A stretch of DNA of 64,000 nucleotides, taken from Acrocarpospora pleiomorpha (lineage in GTDB: Bacteria > Actinomycetota > Actinomycetes > Streptosporangiales > Streptosporangiaceae). Shown here piece after piece: positions 16,988 through 26,489 of this stretch. The DNA lies in assembly GCF_009687885.1 (NCBI RefSeq), contig NZ_BLAF01000045.1, positions 17,010 through 81,009 of the forward strand, written 5' to 3'. The notes beneath the pieces are model-generated. The model was given only the letters and a program-made list of their open reading frames with translations, did no database searches and was not told where the DNA came from. The position numbers and the translations under genes were made by a program. Positions within the stretch are counted from its first letter, which is position 1, and every line of letters begins with the position of its first letter.

Positions 16988-19897
16988 ATGTTCCGACGAT
17001 TGTTGCTCGCGCTGGTCCTGGTCCTCGGAATGGGGACCGTTCCCGCGCAGGCCGCCGACGACTTCCCGTTCCGCGATCCCGGGCTGCCGCTGGCGCAGCG
17101 GATCGACGACCTGCTCGGGCGGCTCACGCCGGCCGAGAAGATCTCCTGGCTGCACCAGTACCAGCCCGCCGTGCCACGTCTCGGCATCGGCTCGTTCAAG
17201 ACGGGCACCGAAGCGCTGCACGGCGTCGCCTGGTCCACTGACGTCGAGGCGGGCGGCGCGGTCCGTACGGCGGCGGGGACGGTGTTCCCGCAGGCCGTCG
17301 GGCTGGCGAGCACGTGGGACCCGGCGCTGATCAAGCGGGTCGGCGCGGCCGTCGGCACCGAGGCGCGGGGGTATCACGCGGAGAATCCCCGGGTGTGGGG
17401 GCTCCAGCTGTGGGCGCCCGTGGTGAACCTACTGCGGGATCCGCGCTGGGGGCGCAACGAGGAGGGCTATTCGGAGGATCCGCTGCTGACCGGGGCGATC
17501 TCCACCGCGTACGGGAAGGGCATCACCGGCGACGATCCCGACTATTTGCGGGCCGCGCCGGTGCTCAAGCACTACCTGGCCAACAACAACGAGGTCAACC
17601 GGACCACGACCAACTCCAGCCTGCCGGCGCGGGTGCTCAAGGAGTATGAGGAGCCCGCCTTCCGCACGGCCATCTCCGCCGGGGCGGCCACCGGGGTCAT
17701 GACCTCCTACAACGTGGTCAACGGACGCCCGGCCACGGTCACCGACCTGAACTCCAGCGTGCGCTCCTGGAGCACGCGCGATCTCTTCAACGTGACCGAC
17801 GCGCACGCGCCCAACAACCTGGTCGACTCCCAGCGCTACTACCCTGACCTCGCCCAGGCGGACGCGGCCACGCTGAAGGCCGGAGTGGACAGCTTCACCA
17901 CCGACGACACCAACTCCGCCAGGACGACCACCGCCGTGACCGACGCGCTGGCGGCCGGGCTGATCACCGAAACCGACGTGGACACGGCGGTCCGCCACAT
18001 CCTGAGCATCCGGTTCCGGCTGGGTGAATTCGATCCCGGCGGCGGCCCCTACGGGAACATCACCAAAGCCGTCGTGGACTCGCCCGCGCACCGCGCGCTC
18101 AACCGGGAGACAGCGGGCAAAGCCACCGTCCTGCTGAAGAACTCCGGCCTGCTCCCGCTCACCCCCAACCGCAAGATCGCCGTCATCGGACCACTCGGCG
18201 ACACCCTCTACACCGACTGGTACGGCGGCAACCTCCCCTACCGCGTGACCACCCTCGACGGCATCAAGGAACGCGCGACGGCCACCGGGACCGAGGGTGT
18301 GGATCGGGTCGCGTTCAAGCATGTGGCCTCCGGCGGCTACATCACCGCGACGGGCACCACAGACGCCGACACCGTTGGGACGGCCGCCGCGCTCACCTCC
18401 GCCGCCCAGTGGGATCTGACCGATTGGGGCGAGGGGGTCGTGACGTTGCGGAACGCCGGGAACGGCCGGTATCTCGGCTGGAACTTCGCGCCCTTCATCA
18501 CCCGCGACGACCAGCCCAACGGCTGGTTCGTCCAGCAGCAGTTCAAACTGGAGCCCGCCGGGGACGGAAACTTCCTTATCCGATATGTCGGGTATGAGGT
18601 CACGCAGCCGTGGTTCTGGTTGCCGGAGACGTACGTGCAGGTCGACCCCGATGGGAAGCTTTCGGTCGGCGCGAAGGCCACCGCCGCCAGGTTCACCAAG
18701 GAGGTTGTGACCGACGGCATCGCCACCGCCGTCGCCGCCGCGAAGGCCGCCGACGTGGCCGTGGTCGTCGTCGGCAGCATGCCGTTCATCAACGGCCGCG
18801 AAGACCACGACCGTAATTCCACCAAGCTGGCCGAAGGCCAGGAAGCCCTGGCCAAGGCCGTCCGCGCGGCCAACCCGAAGACGGTCGTGGTGCTCCAGAA
18901 CAGCTACCCGGCCACGATCGACTGGCTCCAGGACCACGTCCCCGCCATCCTCTGGACCACCCACGCGGGCGCCGAAACCGGCCACGCCCTCGCCGACGTC
19001 CTGTACGGCGACGTCAACCCCGCCGGACGCCTCACCCAGACCTGGCACCGCGCCGGCGCCCCCCTGCCCCCGATCACCGACTACGACATCATCAAGACAG
19101 GTTCGACGTATCTGTACTACTCAGGCAGCCCGCTCTACCCCTTCGGCCACGGCCTCTCGTACACGACCTTCGGCTACCAGGGCCTGACGGTCACCCCTCA
19201 AGGCGCGGGTTACGAAATTTCCGTCAAAGTGACGAACACAGGAAACCGCGCCGGGGATGAGGTGGTTCAGCTCTACACCCATCAGCGGCATTCCCGCGTG
19301 AAGCAGCCGATCAAGCAACTGCGCGGATTCCAGCGCGTGACCCTTGCCCCCGGCGCGTCCACCACGGTCCGCTTCAAGGTCGCCAGATCCGACCTGGCCC
19401 TCTGGGACGTCACCCGGAACCGCTTCGTCACCGAATCCGCCACGCACGACGTCCTCGTCGGCAGCTCCTCGACCGCGATCCGGCAGCGCACCACCGTCAA
19501 CGTTCCCGGCGAGCAGATCCCCCGGCGCGATCTGACCCGCCTCACCCGGGCGAGCGACTTCGACGACTACTTCGGCATCGAGCTGGTCGACGAGACCAAG
19601 CCCACCGGCACGGCCGTCGGCGGCACGGTGACCGGTGACTGGATCGCGTTCAAAGACGCCGACCTGCGCGGCCCGGCGGCCATCACCGCCGGAGTTTCGT
19701 CCGTGGCGGGCGGTTCTATCCAGGTCCGCCTCGGTTCCCCGACCGGACGCCTGATCGGGACGGTGCCGGTCCCAGCCACTGGTGACGTCTACTCCTGGAC
19801 CACAGCAACCGCCCCCTTGACCAGAACCACCGGTACCCAAGATGTGTATCTGGTCTTCACGGGCGACCTCAGAATCCGAACACTCACGCTCAGCTGA
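16988..19897 (+). CDS. Secreted GH3 beta-glycosidase with fascin-like insert and C-terminal CBM6-like end
   Basis: Extracellular exo-acting GH3 enzyme (969 residues, probably beta-xylosidase or beta-glucosidase). The signal peptide of about 22 residues ends AQA-AD. GH3 barrel signatures include RWGRNEEGYSEDP (about 153-165) and KHYLANNNE. The likely nucleophile is Asp271 in FNVTDAHAP. A beta-trefoil/fascin-like insert (about residues 440-570) lies in the second domain. A fibronectin-III-like region (HGLSYTTFGYQG onward) and a short jelly-roll-like tail follow. GGAGG precedes the ATG. It is a paralogue, domain for domain, of the cytoplasmic GH3 encoded at 42.9-45.7 kb. Exact substrate is undetermined. 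Confidence 0.92.
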   Translation: MFRRLLLALVLVLGMGTVPAQAADDFPFRDPGLPLAQRIDDLLGRLTPAEKISWLHQYQPAVPRLGIGSFKTGTEALHGVAWSTDVEAGGAVRTAAGTVFPQAVGLASTWDPALIKRVGAAVGTEARGYHAENPRVWGLQLWAPVVNLLRDPRWGRNEEGYSEDPLLTGAISTAYGKGITGDDPDYLRAAPVLKHYLANNNEVNRTTTNSSLPARVLKEYEEPAFRTAISAGAATGVMTSYNVVNGRPATVTDLNSSVRSWSTRDLFNVTDAHAPNNLVDSQRYYPDLAQADAATLKAGVDSFTTDDTNSARTTTAVTDALAAGLITETDVDTAVRHILSIRFRLGEFDPGGGPYGNITKAVVDSPAHRALNRETAGKATVLLKNSGLLPLTPNRKIAVIGPLGDTLYTDWYGGNLPYRVTTLDGIKERATATGTEGVDRVAFKHVASGGYITATGTTDADTVGTAAALTSAAQWDLTDWGEGVVTLRNAGNGRYLGWNFAPFITRDDQPNGWFVQQQFKLEPAGDGNFLIRYVGYEVTQPWFWLPETYVQVDPDGKLSVGAKATAARFTKEVVTDGIATAVAAAKAADVAVVVVGSMPFINGREDHDRNSTKLAEGQEALAKAVRAANPKTVVVLQNSYPATIDWLQDHVPAILWTTHAGAETGHALADVLYGDVNPAGRLTQTWHRAGAPLPPITDYDIIKTGSTYLYYSGSPLYPFGHGLSYTTFGYQGLTVTPQGAGYEISVKVTNTGNRAGDEVVQLYTHQRHSRVKQPIKQLRGFQRVTLAPGASTTVRFKVARSDLALWDVTRNRFVTESATHDVLVGSSSTAIRQRTTVNVPGEQIPRRDLTRLTRASDFDDYFGIELVDETKPTGTAVGGTVTGDWIAFKDADLRGPAAITAGVSSVAGGSIQVRLGSPTGRLIGTVPVPATGDVYSWTTATAPLTRTTGTQDVYLVFTGDLRIRTLTLS

Positions 19898-19918
19898 CCG
19901 ACTCTCTATTGCACGAAG

Positions 19919-19960
19919 CCCCCGGCAGGCTGGCGAAGCCGCACCAGCCTGCCCCGGGGG
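19919..19960 (+). terminator. Terminator-like hairpin after the GH31 operon
   Basis: Strong inverted repeat: CCCCCGG plus CAGGCTGG on the left pairs with CCAGCCTG and CCGGGGG on the right, around a ten-base loop and with a two-base bulge. No T-run follows, so it may end transcription only with help. It lies in the gap between the GH3 stop and the convergent TPR gene. Confidence 0.6.
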
Positions 19961-20036
19961 AGTGCCCTGTCAGGGCGAGCCAACCGCGGCGAACCGCAAG
20001 CGGGCGCCATTTTCGGCGACCTGCCCGACCACGGGA

Positions 20037-20969
20037 TCATTTCCCTCCCGCGACCGCCTGGTAGTCCTCCCGGAGGTTCGCGTGGTGTTCCCTTCTCAGC
20101 TCGTAGTCGACGTGGCCGGGAGGCGTGGCGTCGAATGCCTCCCTGCTCAGTTCGAGGGCCTCGGCGAGAACGGCCACGTCATTGTTGTGCAGGTAGAGGA
20201 GATTCAGCGAGCCGGCGAGCACGGAGACGTAGGCGGGGCGGTCCGGGTGGTCGGCGGGGGCGGCGGTCACCGCTCGGCGGCCCACGTCGACCGCCTCCAG
20301 GAGGTAGGCGAGCTTTCCGGCCCGCCGGGCGAGCACGTTGAGAACGCGGCCGAGGTTACAGAGCTGGCGAGCGCGGTCGTCCTCCAGGGAGGACGGCGCT
20401 TCCAGCGCCTGCCTGCTGACCCGCAGCGCCTCGAGGAGGGACGCCTGATCTCCGACCGCCTCGGAGCGGGTGCGCAGGGCGGCCCCGAGGTTCGACAGGA
20501 AGGGGGCATAGTGGTCGTGCACGGGCGGAAGCTCGTCCACCGTCCTGCGGTAGAGCACGATGGCCTCCTCCAGCAGGTCCAGATCCTGCGACCGCTGGAA
20601 CTCGGTGCTGAGCGCGTTGGCGTCGCCCAGCCATCGCCAGCGCGCGTCCTCTCCCACCTCCCCTTTGCGGAAGTGCTCGCGGACCGCGGCGGGAACGCTT
20701 CCGGGATCGTGCCGGTAAGCCCATTCGAGCATGTTCAGCGCCATTTCCAGTGCTTCCGCGTCCTCCCCTTCCGGAAGGAACCGGTAGCGTTGCCAGCTCA
20801 GCCATCCGACCGCGTGCGCGGCCTCCCATTCTTTCTCCAGGCTGGACACCGATTCGAGAAGGTGCAGCGCCTCGGTCCACGCCTTGCGTTTGAAAAGGCG
20901 GCTCGGGTCTCCGGTCCGCTCGAACTTCGCCAGGCGGGCTCGTACGGCCGCCAGCGATTCACCGTCCAT
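20037..20969 (-). CDS. TPR-like helical protein, CHAT-locus paralogue A
   Basis: Unrecognised soluble protein (310 residues) made of helical, TPR-like repeats. The start is the ATG behind an AAGGGGG ribosome site. The frame stays open upstream, but that part is antisense to the next gene. A distinctive N-terminal unit, VGWLSWQRYRFLPEGED, and a C-terminal unit, ALELSREAFDATPPGHVDYE, recur in the divergent gene at 21.0-21.9 kb, and in weaker form at the start of the CHAT protease. No catalytic motif or membrane segment was seen. Likely roles are adaptor, regulator or substrate of the CHAT protease. This is inferred from shared architecture and proximity only. Confidence 0.75.
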   Translation of the reverse strand: MDGESLAAVRARLAKFERTGDPSRLFKRKAWTEALHLLESVSSLEKEWEAAHAVGWLSWQRYRFLPEGEDAEALEMALNMLEWAYRHDPGSVPAAVREHFRKGEVGEDARWRWLGDANALSTEFQRSQDLDLLEEAIVLYRRTVDELPPVHDHYAPFLSNLGAALRTRSEAVGDQASLLEALRVSRQALEAPSSLEDDRARQLCNLGRVLNVLARRAGKLAYLLEAVDVGRRAVTAAPADHPDRPAYVSVLAGSLNLLYLHNNDVAVLAEALELSREAFDATPPGHVDYELRREHHANLREDYQAVAGGK

Positions 20970-21035
20970 CACCGGCCCCCTTCGACGGTCACGGAAATCC
21001 TTTCGCGCTGGGCCCCCGGTGTCCATGCTTGAGTC

Positions 21036-21953
21036 GTGAACGACGAACGCGTACGGAGAATGGCCAAGCTCAGGGCGATTCTTGAGGAATGCTCGGCGAC
21101 CCGCGACGCCCTTCCGCTGTTCGACAAGAAGACCACGAAGAATGTCACGAAGCTGGTCGCGACGCTGGCGGAACCAGCGGACGACGTCGACGCCGCCTAT
21201 ACCCTCGGCTGGTTCCACTGGCTGCGGTACGAACATCTGCCGGAGGGCAAGGACCGGGACGACCTGGATGCCGCCGTGACATTCTTCGGACCGGTGTTCT
21301 CTGCCGATCCGACAAGGGTGCCCGACGACCTGCGGGCGTACTTCCTGCGGCAGGAAGCTTCCACAGAGCGCGCCCTGGACCGGGCAGCCGAGCTGCTGGA
21401 CATCCACCAGCTGGACGGAGACCTGGCCGCGATCGAGGAGGCGACCGCCCTGCTGCGGCAGATCGTGGCCGAGACGGCTCCCCAGCACCGCCACTACGCC
21501 GACCGCCTCTCGGATCTGGGTACGGCCCTGCGGTTGCGGCACGCGGCCACCGGCGACCGGTTCGCGCTGGCGGAAGCCCTCGAAGTGAGCCGTATGGCCA
21601 TTGCCGCCCCGGCCCCGCCCAGCACCGACCGCGCCCCCCACTTGAGCAATCTCGGGCGGGTTCTGGTGAGCCTGTACCACTCGACCAAGGTGCTGCACTT
21701 CATCGTGGAGGCAACCCAGGTCAGCCGTACCGCCGTGGAGCTGGCACCGGACGGCCATCCTGACCGTGGCACCTACCTTTCCAACCTCAGCAACGCGTTG
21801 ACCGTGCACTACAACGGCACGGGAAACACCGAGGTCCTGCGGGAGGCCCTGGATCTCAGCCGGGAAGCCCTCGCCGCGACTCCCGCGGGTCATATCGACT
21901 ACGAGGTGCGAAGGCGGCATCTGGAGAGCCTGGAAGCGGGCGTGCGGCGCTGA
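21036..21953 (+). CDS. TPR-like helical protein, CHAT-locus paralogue B
   Basis: Soluble helical-repeat protein (305 residues) that is clearly a paralogue of the divergent gene 66 bases away. It has the same TLGWFHWLRYEHLPEGKD block near residues 56-73, a middle DRLSDLGTALRLR repeat and a C-terminal ALDLSREALAATPAGHIDYE. The start is a GTG with a poor ribosome site. Its stop is separated by one base from the stop of the opposing CHAT gene, so the two are convergent and could overlap in transcription. No enzyme motif was seen. Confidence 0.75.
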   Translation: MNDERVRRMAKLRAILEECSATRDALPLFDKKTTKNVTKLVATLAEPADDVDAAYTLGWFHWLRYEHLPEGKDRDDLDAAVTFFGPVFSADPTRVPDDLRAYFLRQEASTERALDRAAELLDIHQLDGDLAAIEEATALLRQIVAETAPQHRHYADRLSDLGTALRLRHAATGDRFALAEALEVSRMAIAAPAPPSTDRAPHLSNLGRVLVSLYHSTKVLHFIVEATQVSRTAVELAPDGHPDRGTYLSNLSNALTVHYNGTGNTEVLREALDLSREALAATPAGHIDYEVRRRHLESLEAGVRR

Positions 21954-21954
21954 G

Positions 21955-24900
21955 TCATCGTCCCGTGTACACGTGCGCGGCCCAGAGGCTGGGTACCTGC
22001 CGATACCGGTCCCGAGCGGCGCGGACCGCGTGATGCAGCGCTTCAGCCGCCCGCTCGGGGGCGAACCGCTCCCGCGCCGAACCGCCCAGCCGCGCATAGA
22101 AGGACTCGGCGATGGTGCGGGCGACGCTGTCGTTGATCTCCCACAGGGTGCCGACGACGTGCGGGAATCCGGCCAGCTGAAAGGCCGTCGCCAGGTGGAT
22201 GGCCTCGTCGGCCAGGTGGGAGTCCTCGGTGATGGCGGTGCGGCAGGCGGACAGGTAGGCCAGTTGGGCACGGCCGAGCCGTACCCCGCCGAGGCTGGCG
22301 ACGGTGAGCGGCGCGGTGGCGTGGTCGGCGAGCAGCAGGGTGGAGCGGGTCGGATCGTCGAGATCGCTGAAACCGTGCCCCGCGAAGTGGAACACGCGGC
22401 AGTCGGGCAGGTGCCGGAGCACGTTCTCCCTGGTCGGGCGGAGGCCTGCCGATCCGCTGGCGGTCAGCAGCACGGTTTCCGGGAACCTCGCGGCGATCAT
22501 CGCCGCCTCGTCCTCGACGTGGATGAGCGCACCCGGCACGCCGGGAGTGGTCGGCATGACGACGACGAGCGGCCGGGCGCGCTTCTTCGCGGAGGGCGCT
22601 TGACGCGCATACCCCAGCGCCCGAATTGTTGGCGTATAAGAGGAAATAACGCGATCGATTACTGCCTGTCCGTTGGTCGCCCGGTGATACCCGGCCGCGT
22701 GCACGGGCAACCTGCCGAGCAGCCCTCCGGACGCCCACCAGACCCTCGGCCACACCTCGCCGACGCCAGGGCAGGCGGTGAACCCGAGAGCGTCCAGGAT
22801 CGGCGCGGCGACCACGTCCCACAACCACTCCAGGCAGTCGAGCATGCGTTCCCCGCCCGCTTTCCGATCCGCCAGCCGCGACTTCGGATCGAGCGAGTCG
22901 CGTAATCCCTGGGTGAACCGCGCGGTCCGATCGGCCAGCAGGTCGAGGTTCAGCTTCCGCAGCGGCACGTGCCTGACGCTGTCCGTGGCGAGCAGGAGCG
23001 CGTCACATCGGTGATTGCTCGTGTTGAGTGTGATCACCGGCCCGGCCTCGGCCTGGGCGACCAGATCCGGTACGGCGAGGGGTCGGCCGAAAGCCTCATG
23101 GCCCGGGAGCGCGCGGATCTCGGCGAGCACCCGGGTGAAGGCTTCGCCCGCCTCGCGGCGTTCCGCCGAAGGATCGCTCACGGTCGCGATCCCGCTCCGG
23201 AACGCCTCGGCGACGTGATCCTCGGGGCGCTCCAGCTGGTCCCGCAGCCGGATGAACTCCTCGGCCAGGTCGGGCCGCCGCGCCGCGAGATCCGACAGGT
23301 CGGTCCGGGTCTCCAGCAATTGCCCGAGCAGCACGGAACGCCCGAGTTCGAGCAGGCCCAGAGCGCGGGCCGCCGCGTCCGGCCCGCCGCCGGCCAGCGC
23401 CAGCGCCGCCGCGTCGGCGGCCACACCGGTCACCCTGCGGGTGTGCGCGAGCCGGTCGGCGTGGTCCAGACGGCGCGGCATCGTCTCCGGCAACAGCCGT
23501 ACCGCCGAATCGAGCAGCTCGGCCGCGCGGGCCGGATCATCCGGCGCGGCGAGGCCGGAGGCGAGCATCGCGATCTGGACCCGTGTCGAGGGAGAAGCCG
23601 ACTCGATCCGAATCGCCTCTTCCAATGCCGTGAACGACTTGTCCCGATCTGCCGGGTCCTCGGTCGCCCGGTAGCGCAACTCCAGCCCCGTGCCCAGGGT
23701 GCGCAGCGCATCGGCTTGATCCGGGCGACCGGCCGTCTCAGTCACCGTCGTCTCGGCATGCGCGATGGCGGCGTCGAGATCGGCTGCGGCTCGCGCTTCC
23801 TGGAACCGTTCCAGCAGCATGAGCGCGAGATTGTCGCGGAGCACCGGTCGGACCGCGCCGGCCATGCCGCCCTCGGCCAAAGCGGTCTCCGCCGCCGCGA
23901 TGGCCGCGTCCAGATCCTCGGCGCGACCCGTCAGCTTGAAGCGCTGCCGCAGCGCATTGGCGTAGTTGCCGTGGAAAATCCCATGATTTCGGCCAATGGC
24001 CGCTGCCGTCTGGAAGGCGTCGATGGCCGCGTCGAGGCACCTGGCCTCCCGTAACCGTGGATACCGGAGCATCAGCACCGCGCCGAGACCGTTGAGCAGT
24101 TCGGCCCGGTACGGGTGGCCAGGCGCGCACGTGGCCACGGCGAGTTCGCTCGCCCGCAGGGCCATAGCCAGGTCGACCAACTCGTTCGTACGCAGGAAGC
24201 GGGCCTGCAACGTGCCCGCCAGCAGGTGCAGCCGGTTCGGACGCTCGGGATCGTCCAGGGCCGTCAGATTGACCGAAGCCCGGCGGGCCTCGACCGCTTC
24301 GTCCAGATCCGCCTGGGCTCCCGTCCGCTCCGCCCGGCCAAGGAGCGCCTCCGCCAGATCGCTCAGCCGGTCGGCCCGCTCAGCGCCCTCGGCTCCGGAC
24401 ACCGACCCCCGGATCTCCTCGATGGCGTCGTCCGGGGGATCTGTCTGGGACGCCAGAGCGCGCGCGAGATTACTCGCGTACACCCGCATGCCCGGATCGT
24501 CCGGACGGGTTAGCCGGATCGCCTCCCGGTAGAAACCGAGCGCCGCGTTCAGGTCCTCGGCCAAGCCGTACTCCTGCGCTCGGTCTGCCAGCGTCTCGGC
24601 AAAATTGTTCATGTACCGAGCCAGATTCTGATGGCCTGGCGGGGTCGAGGCCACCACGCTCCGCTGCAGAACGGCCGCGCGTTCCAGGTCGTCCCGGGAG
24701 CCGGTCCGCCGATACCGCAGCAGCAGGGAAAGAGCGAAATTGTCCTGGCGGCCCGCGTAGTTCTCATGGTCGCCGGGCGTGTGGAGCGCGATCCGCTCCC
24801 AGAGTTCCACGGCATCGTCGAGCAGGTCCGGGTCGTGGACTTCGGTCGACTCCTGGAGAAGATCCTCCGCGGTGGCGACGGCACGATTGGCGAGAAGCGG

Positions 24901-25185
24901 CAACAACGGCTCCGGGAGATCCTCGTCACGAACGCCGTTGACGTACCCGCGAGCGCAGTAATCGACCGCGGCGCGAAGATCGGAGTCCCGCCGCTCCGCC
25001 AGATACCTGAACCAGGACAGCTGGCCCAGCCGGGTCCAACCGACCAGGTCGCGCTCCTCGACCAGTTCGGCCAGCCGACGCTCGTCCGCGAGGGCCTCCG
25101 CAGCCATGAGCTCCGCCGTTTCCCCCTCCCGCGCCCGTTCGAGGCGTCGCCGCAGCACGGTGAGCAGCTTCTCCCGTTCCCCCAC
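21955..25185 (-). CDS. TPR-CHAT caspase-like protease
   Basis: Large cytoplasmic protein (1076 residues). About 700 N-terminal residues of TPR-like repeats (for example RPNRLHLLAGTLQARFLRTNE) are followed by a C-terminal CHAT peptidase domain of clan CD. The catalytic pair is visible as His937 in FHFAGHGFSD and Cys981 in AYLSACRTA. GTLWEINDSVA and the terminal SLWAAHVYTG match other CHAT proteins. The GTG start has GAGGAG upstream. CHAT proteases act as regulated proteases in signalling or antiviral immunity (for example the TPR-CHAT of type III-E CRISPR and gasdermin-linked bacterial caspases). Here two small paralogues of its N-terminal repeat adjoin it. The trigger and substrate are unknown. 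Confidence 0.88.
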   Translation of the reverse strand: MGEREKLLTVLRRRLERAREGETAELMAAEALADERRLAELVEERDLVGWTRLGQLSWFRYLAERRDSDLRAAVDYCARGYVNGVRDEDLPEPLLPLLANRAVATAEDLLQESTEVHDPDLLDDAVELWERIALHTPGDHENYAGRQDNFALSLLLRYRRTGSRDDLERAAVLQRSVVASTPPGHQNLARYMNNFAETLADRAQEYGLAEDLNAALGFYREAIRLTRPDDPGMRVYASNLARALASQTDPPDDAIEEIRGSVSGAEGAERADRLSDLAEALLGRAERTGAQADLDEAVEARRASVNLTALDDPERPNRLHLLAGTLQARFLRTNELVDLAMALRASELAVATCAPGHPYRAELLNGLGAVLMLRYPRLREARCLDAAIDAFQTAAAIGRNHGIFHGNYANALRQRFKLTGRAEDLDAAIAAAETALAEGGMAGAVRPVLRDNLALMLLERFQEARAAADLDAAIAHAETTVTETAGRPDQADALRTLGTGLELRYRATEDPADRDKSFTALEEAIRIESASPSTRVQIAMLASGLAAPDDPARAAELLDSAVRLLPETMPRRLDHADRLAHTRRVTGVAADAAALALAGGGPDAAARALGLLELGRSVLLGQLLETRTDLSDLAARRPDLAEEFIRLRDQLERPEDHVAEAFRSGIATVSDPSAERREAGEAFTRVLAEIRALPGHEAFGRPLAVPDLVAQAEAGPVITLNTSNHRCDALLLATDSVRHVPLRKLNLDLLADRTARFTQGLRDSLDPKSRLADRKAGGERMLDCLEWLWDVVAAPILDALGFTACPGVGEVWPRVWWASGGLLGRLPVHAAGYHRATNGQAVIDRVISSYTPTIRALGYARQAPSAKKRARPLVVVMPTTPGVPGALIHVEDEAAMIAARFPETVLLTASGSAGLRPTRENVLRHLPDCRVFHFAGHGFSDLDDPTRSTLLLADHATAPLTVASLGGVRLGRAQLAYLSACRTAITEDSHLADEAIHLATAFQLAGFPHVVGTLWEINDSVARTIAESFYARLGGSARERFAPERAAEALHHAVRAARDRYRQVPSLWAAHVYTGR

Positions 25186-25278
25186 AGATCCTCCTCACGT
25201 CATCGCGATCGCCAGATAATTGTCGTCACGGCAGTGAGCGACGGCCATCCATTGGGGCCAGGCGTGGAAGGGAATCGT

Positions 25279-26418
25279 GTGCTAGGTAGTGATGTGCGGA
25301 ACCTCGTCGGATGGCGACTGGTAACGGTATGCGCTGGCTGGGGAGTGTTCTGGGGCGCATGGTCCGGACTGCTCCCCGCCATCAAAGAACAACTCGGCGC
25401 ATCCACGGCTGATCTCGGATTAGCCCTCACCGCAGTCTCCATCGGCGCGATTCCGGCCATGATGGTCACCGGCCGCCTCGCCCGAGGCCGCGAAAGCCTG
25501 GTTCTCGCCCTGTCCATGGCCGGCCTGGCCGCCGTCGCGGTCGTCCTCGGCTTCATCTCGGAGCCGTGGGTTCTCGCGCTCGCGCTCCTGATCCTCGGCG
25601 TCGCCAGCGGAAGCGTCGACGTCGCGCTCAACATGGCCACCGCGCGCGGCGAACGCGTGACCGGCCGGCGGCTTTTTCAGCCGGTCCACGCCGCCTTCCC
25701 GGTCGCCGTGATCGTCGCCGCCCCCGCCGCCGGATTCGCTCGCGACCTGGGCATGTCCACCCCGGCCGTCCTCACCTGCGCCGCCGCCCTCGTCCTCGCC
25801 GCCGGTCTGGCCGCCGTACGCCTCCCGCTCGGTCCCCCCACCCAACAGGAGGACAACGAGAAGAAGCCCCGCCCCGGCCTGTGGGGAATCGGCGTGGTGC
25901 TCGGCCTGCTCGGCGCCTGCCTGCTCATCGTCGAGAACGCGGTCGAACAATGGTCGGCCATCCTCCTGGAGGATCACCTCAGCGCCGGCCCTGTCCTGGC
26001 CGCCGCCGCCCCCGCGACCTACATGGCCGCCCTCACCACCGGCCGCCTGATCGCCCAAGCCCTCCCCACCCTGACCACCCGAACCCTCTTCCTGATCGCC
26101 GGACTAGGCGGTTCGAGCGGAATAATCCTGGCCGGCTTGGCGACCACCCCCTGGCTCAGCCTGACCGGATTCGGCCTGTCCGGCCTCGCGTTCGCCCCCC
26201 TGATGCCCGCCATCCTCAGCGACGCCGGCACCCGCGACACGACCGGCGCCATCGTGACCACCGTCTCCGTCGTCTCGTACACCGGATTCGTCATCAGCCC
26301 CCTCGCCGTCGCCGCCCTGACCCTGGGACTCCCACTCCCGTACGCCCTGGCCTGCCTGGGCGTTCTCGGCCTCCCCCTGCTCACGGTCGCGATCCGCCCG
26401 ATAACCCAACGCGACTAA
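25279..26418 (+). CDS. MFS transporter
   Basis: Major facilitator carrier (about 379 residues, roughly 12 hydrophobic segments). The first is at GWGVFWGAWSGLLPAI, and a loop-2/3-like motif TGRLARGRESLVLA follows. The GTG at 25279 is chosen because GAAGGGA lies four bases upstream. A GTG 15 bases later is the alternative. The family resembles sugar/drug MFS proteins with a short central loop (PTQQEDNEKK). It is divergent from the CHAT gene and followed 71 bases later by a kinase gene. No substrate can be assigned. Confidence 0.88.
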   Translation: MLGSDVRNLVGWRLVTVCAGWGVFWGAWSGLLPAIKEQLGASTADLGLALTAVSIGAIPAMMVTGRLARGRESLVLALSMAGLAAVAVVLGFISEPWVLALALLILGVASGSVDVALNMATARGERVTGRRLFQPVHAAFPVAVIVAAPAAGFARDLGMSTPAVLTCAAALVLAAGLAAVRLPLGPPTQQEDNEKKPRPGLWGIGVVLGLLGACLLIVENAVEQWSAILLEDHLSAGPVLAAAAPATYMAALTTGRLIAQALPTLTTRTLFLIAGLGGSSGIILAGLATTPWLSLTGFGLSGLAFAPLMPAILSDAGTRDTTGAIVTTVSVVSYTGFVISPLAVAALTLGLPLPYALACLGVLGLPLLTVAIRPITQRD

Positions 26419-26489
26419 CCCCGCAATACCGCAGTAACAGCCCGGGCAATCCGCAAAGCACCCGAACGGGATTTCGCTATCCTCCCGCT

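Noticed and set aside
20970..22271. Upstream extension of the minus-strand TPR gene to 744 codons
   Set aside because: The extra part is antisense to the paralogous plus-strand gene and overlaps the CHAT coding region. A ribosome site supports the start at 20969.
21955..26418. Gasdermin or other toxin partner for the CHAT protease
   Set aside because: Neither neighbour shows a pore-forming or nuclease-like sequence. The MFS gene next door is a standard transporter with its own start region.
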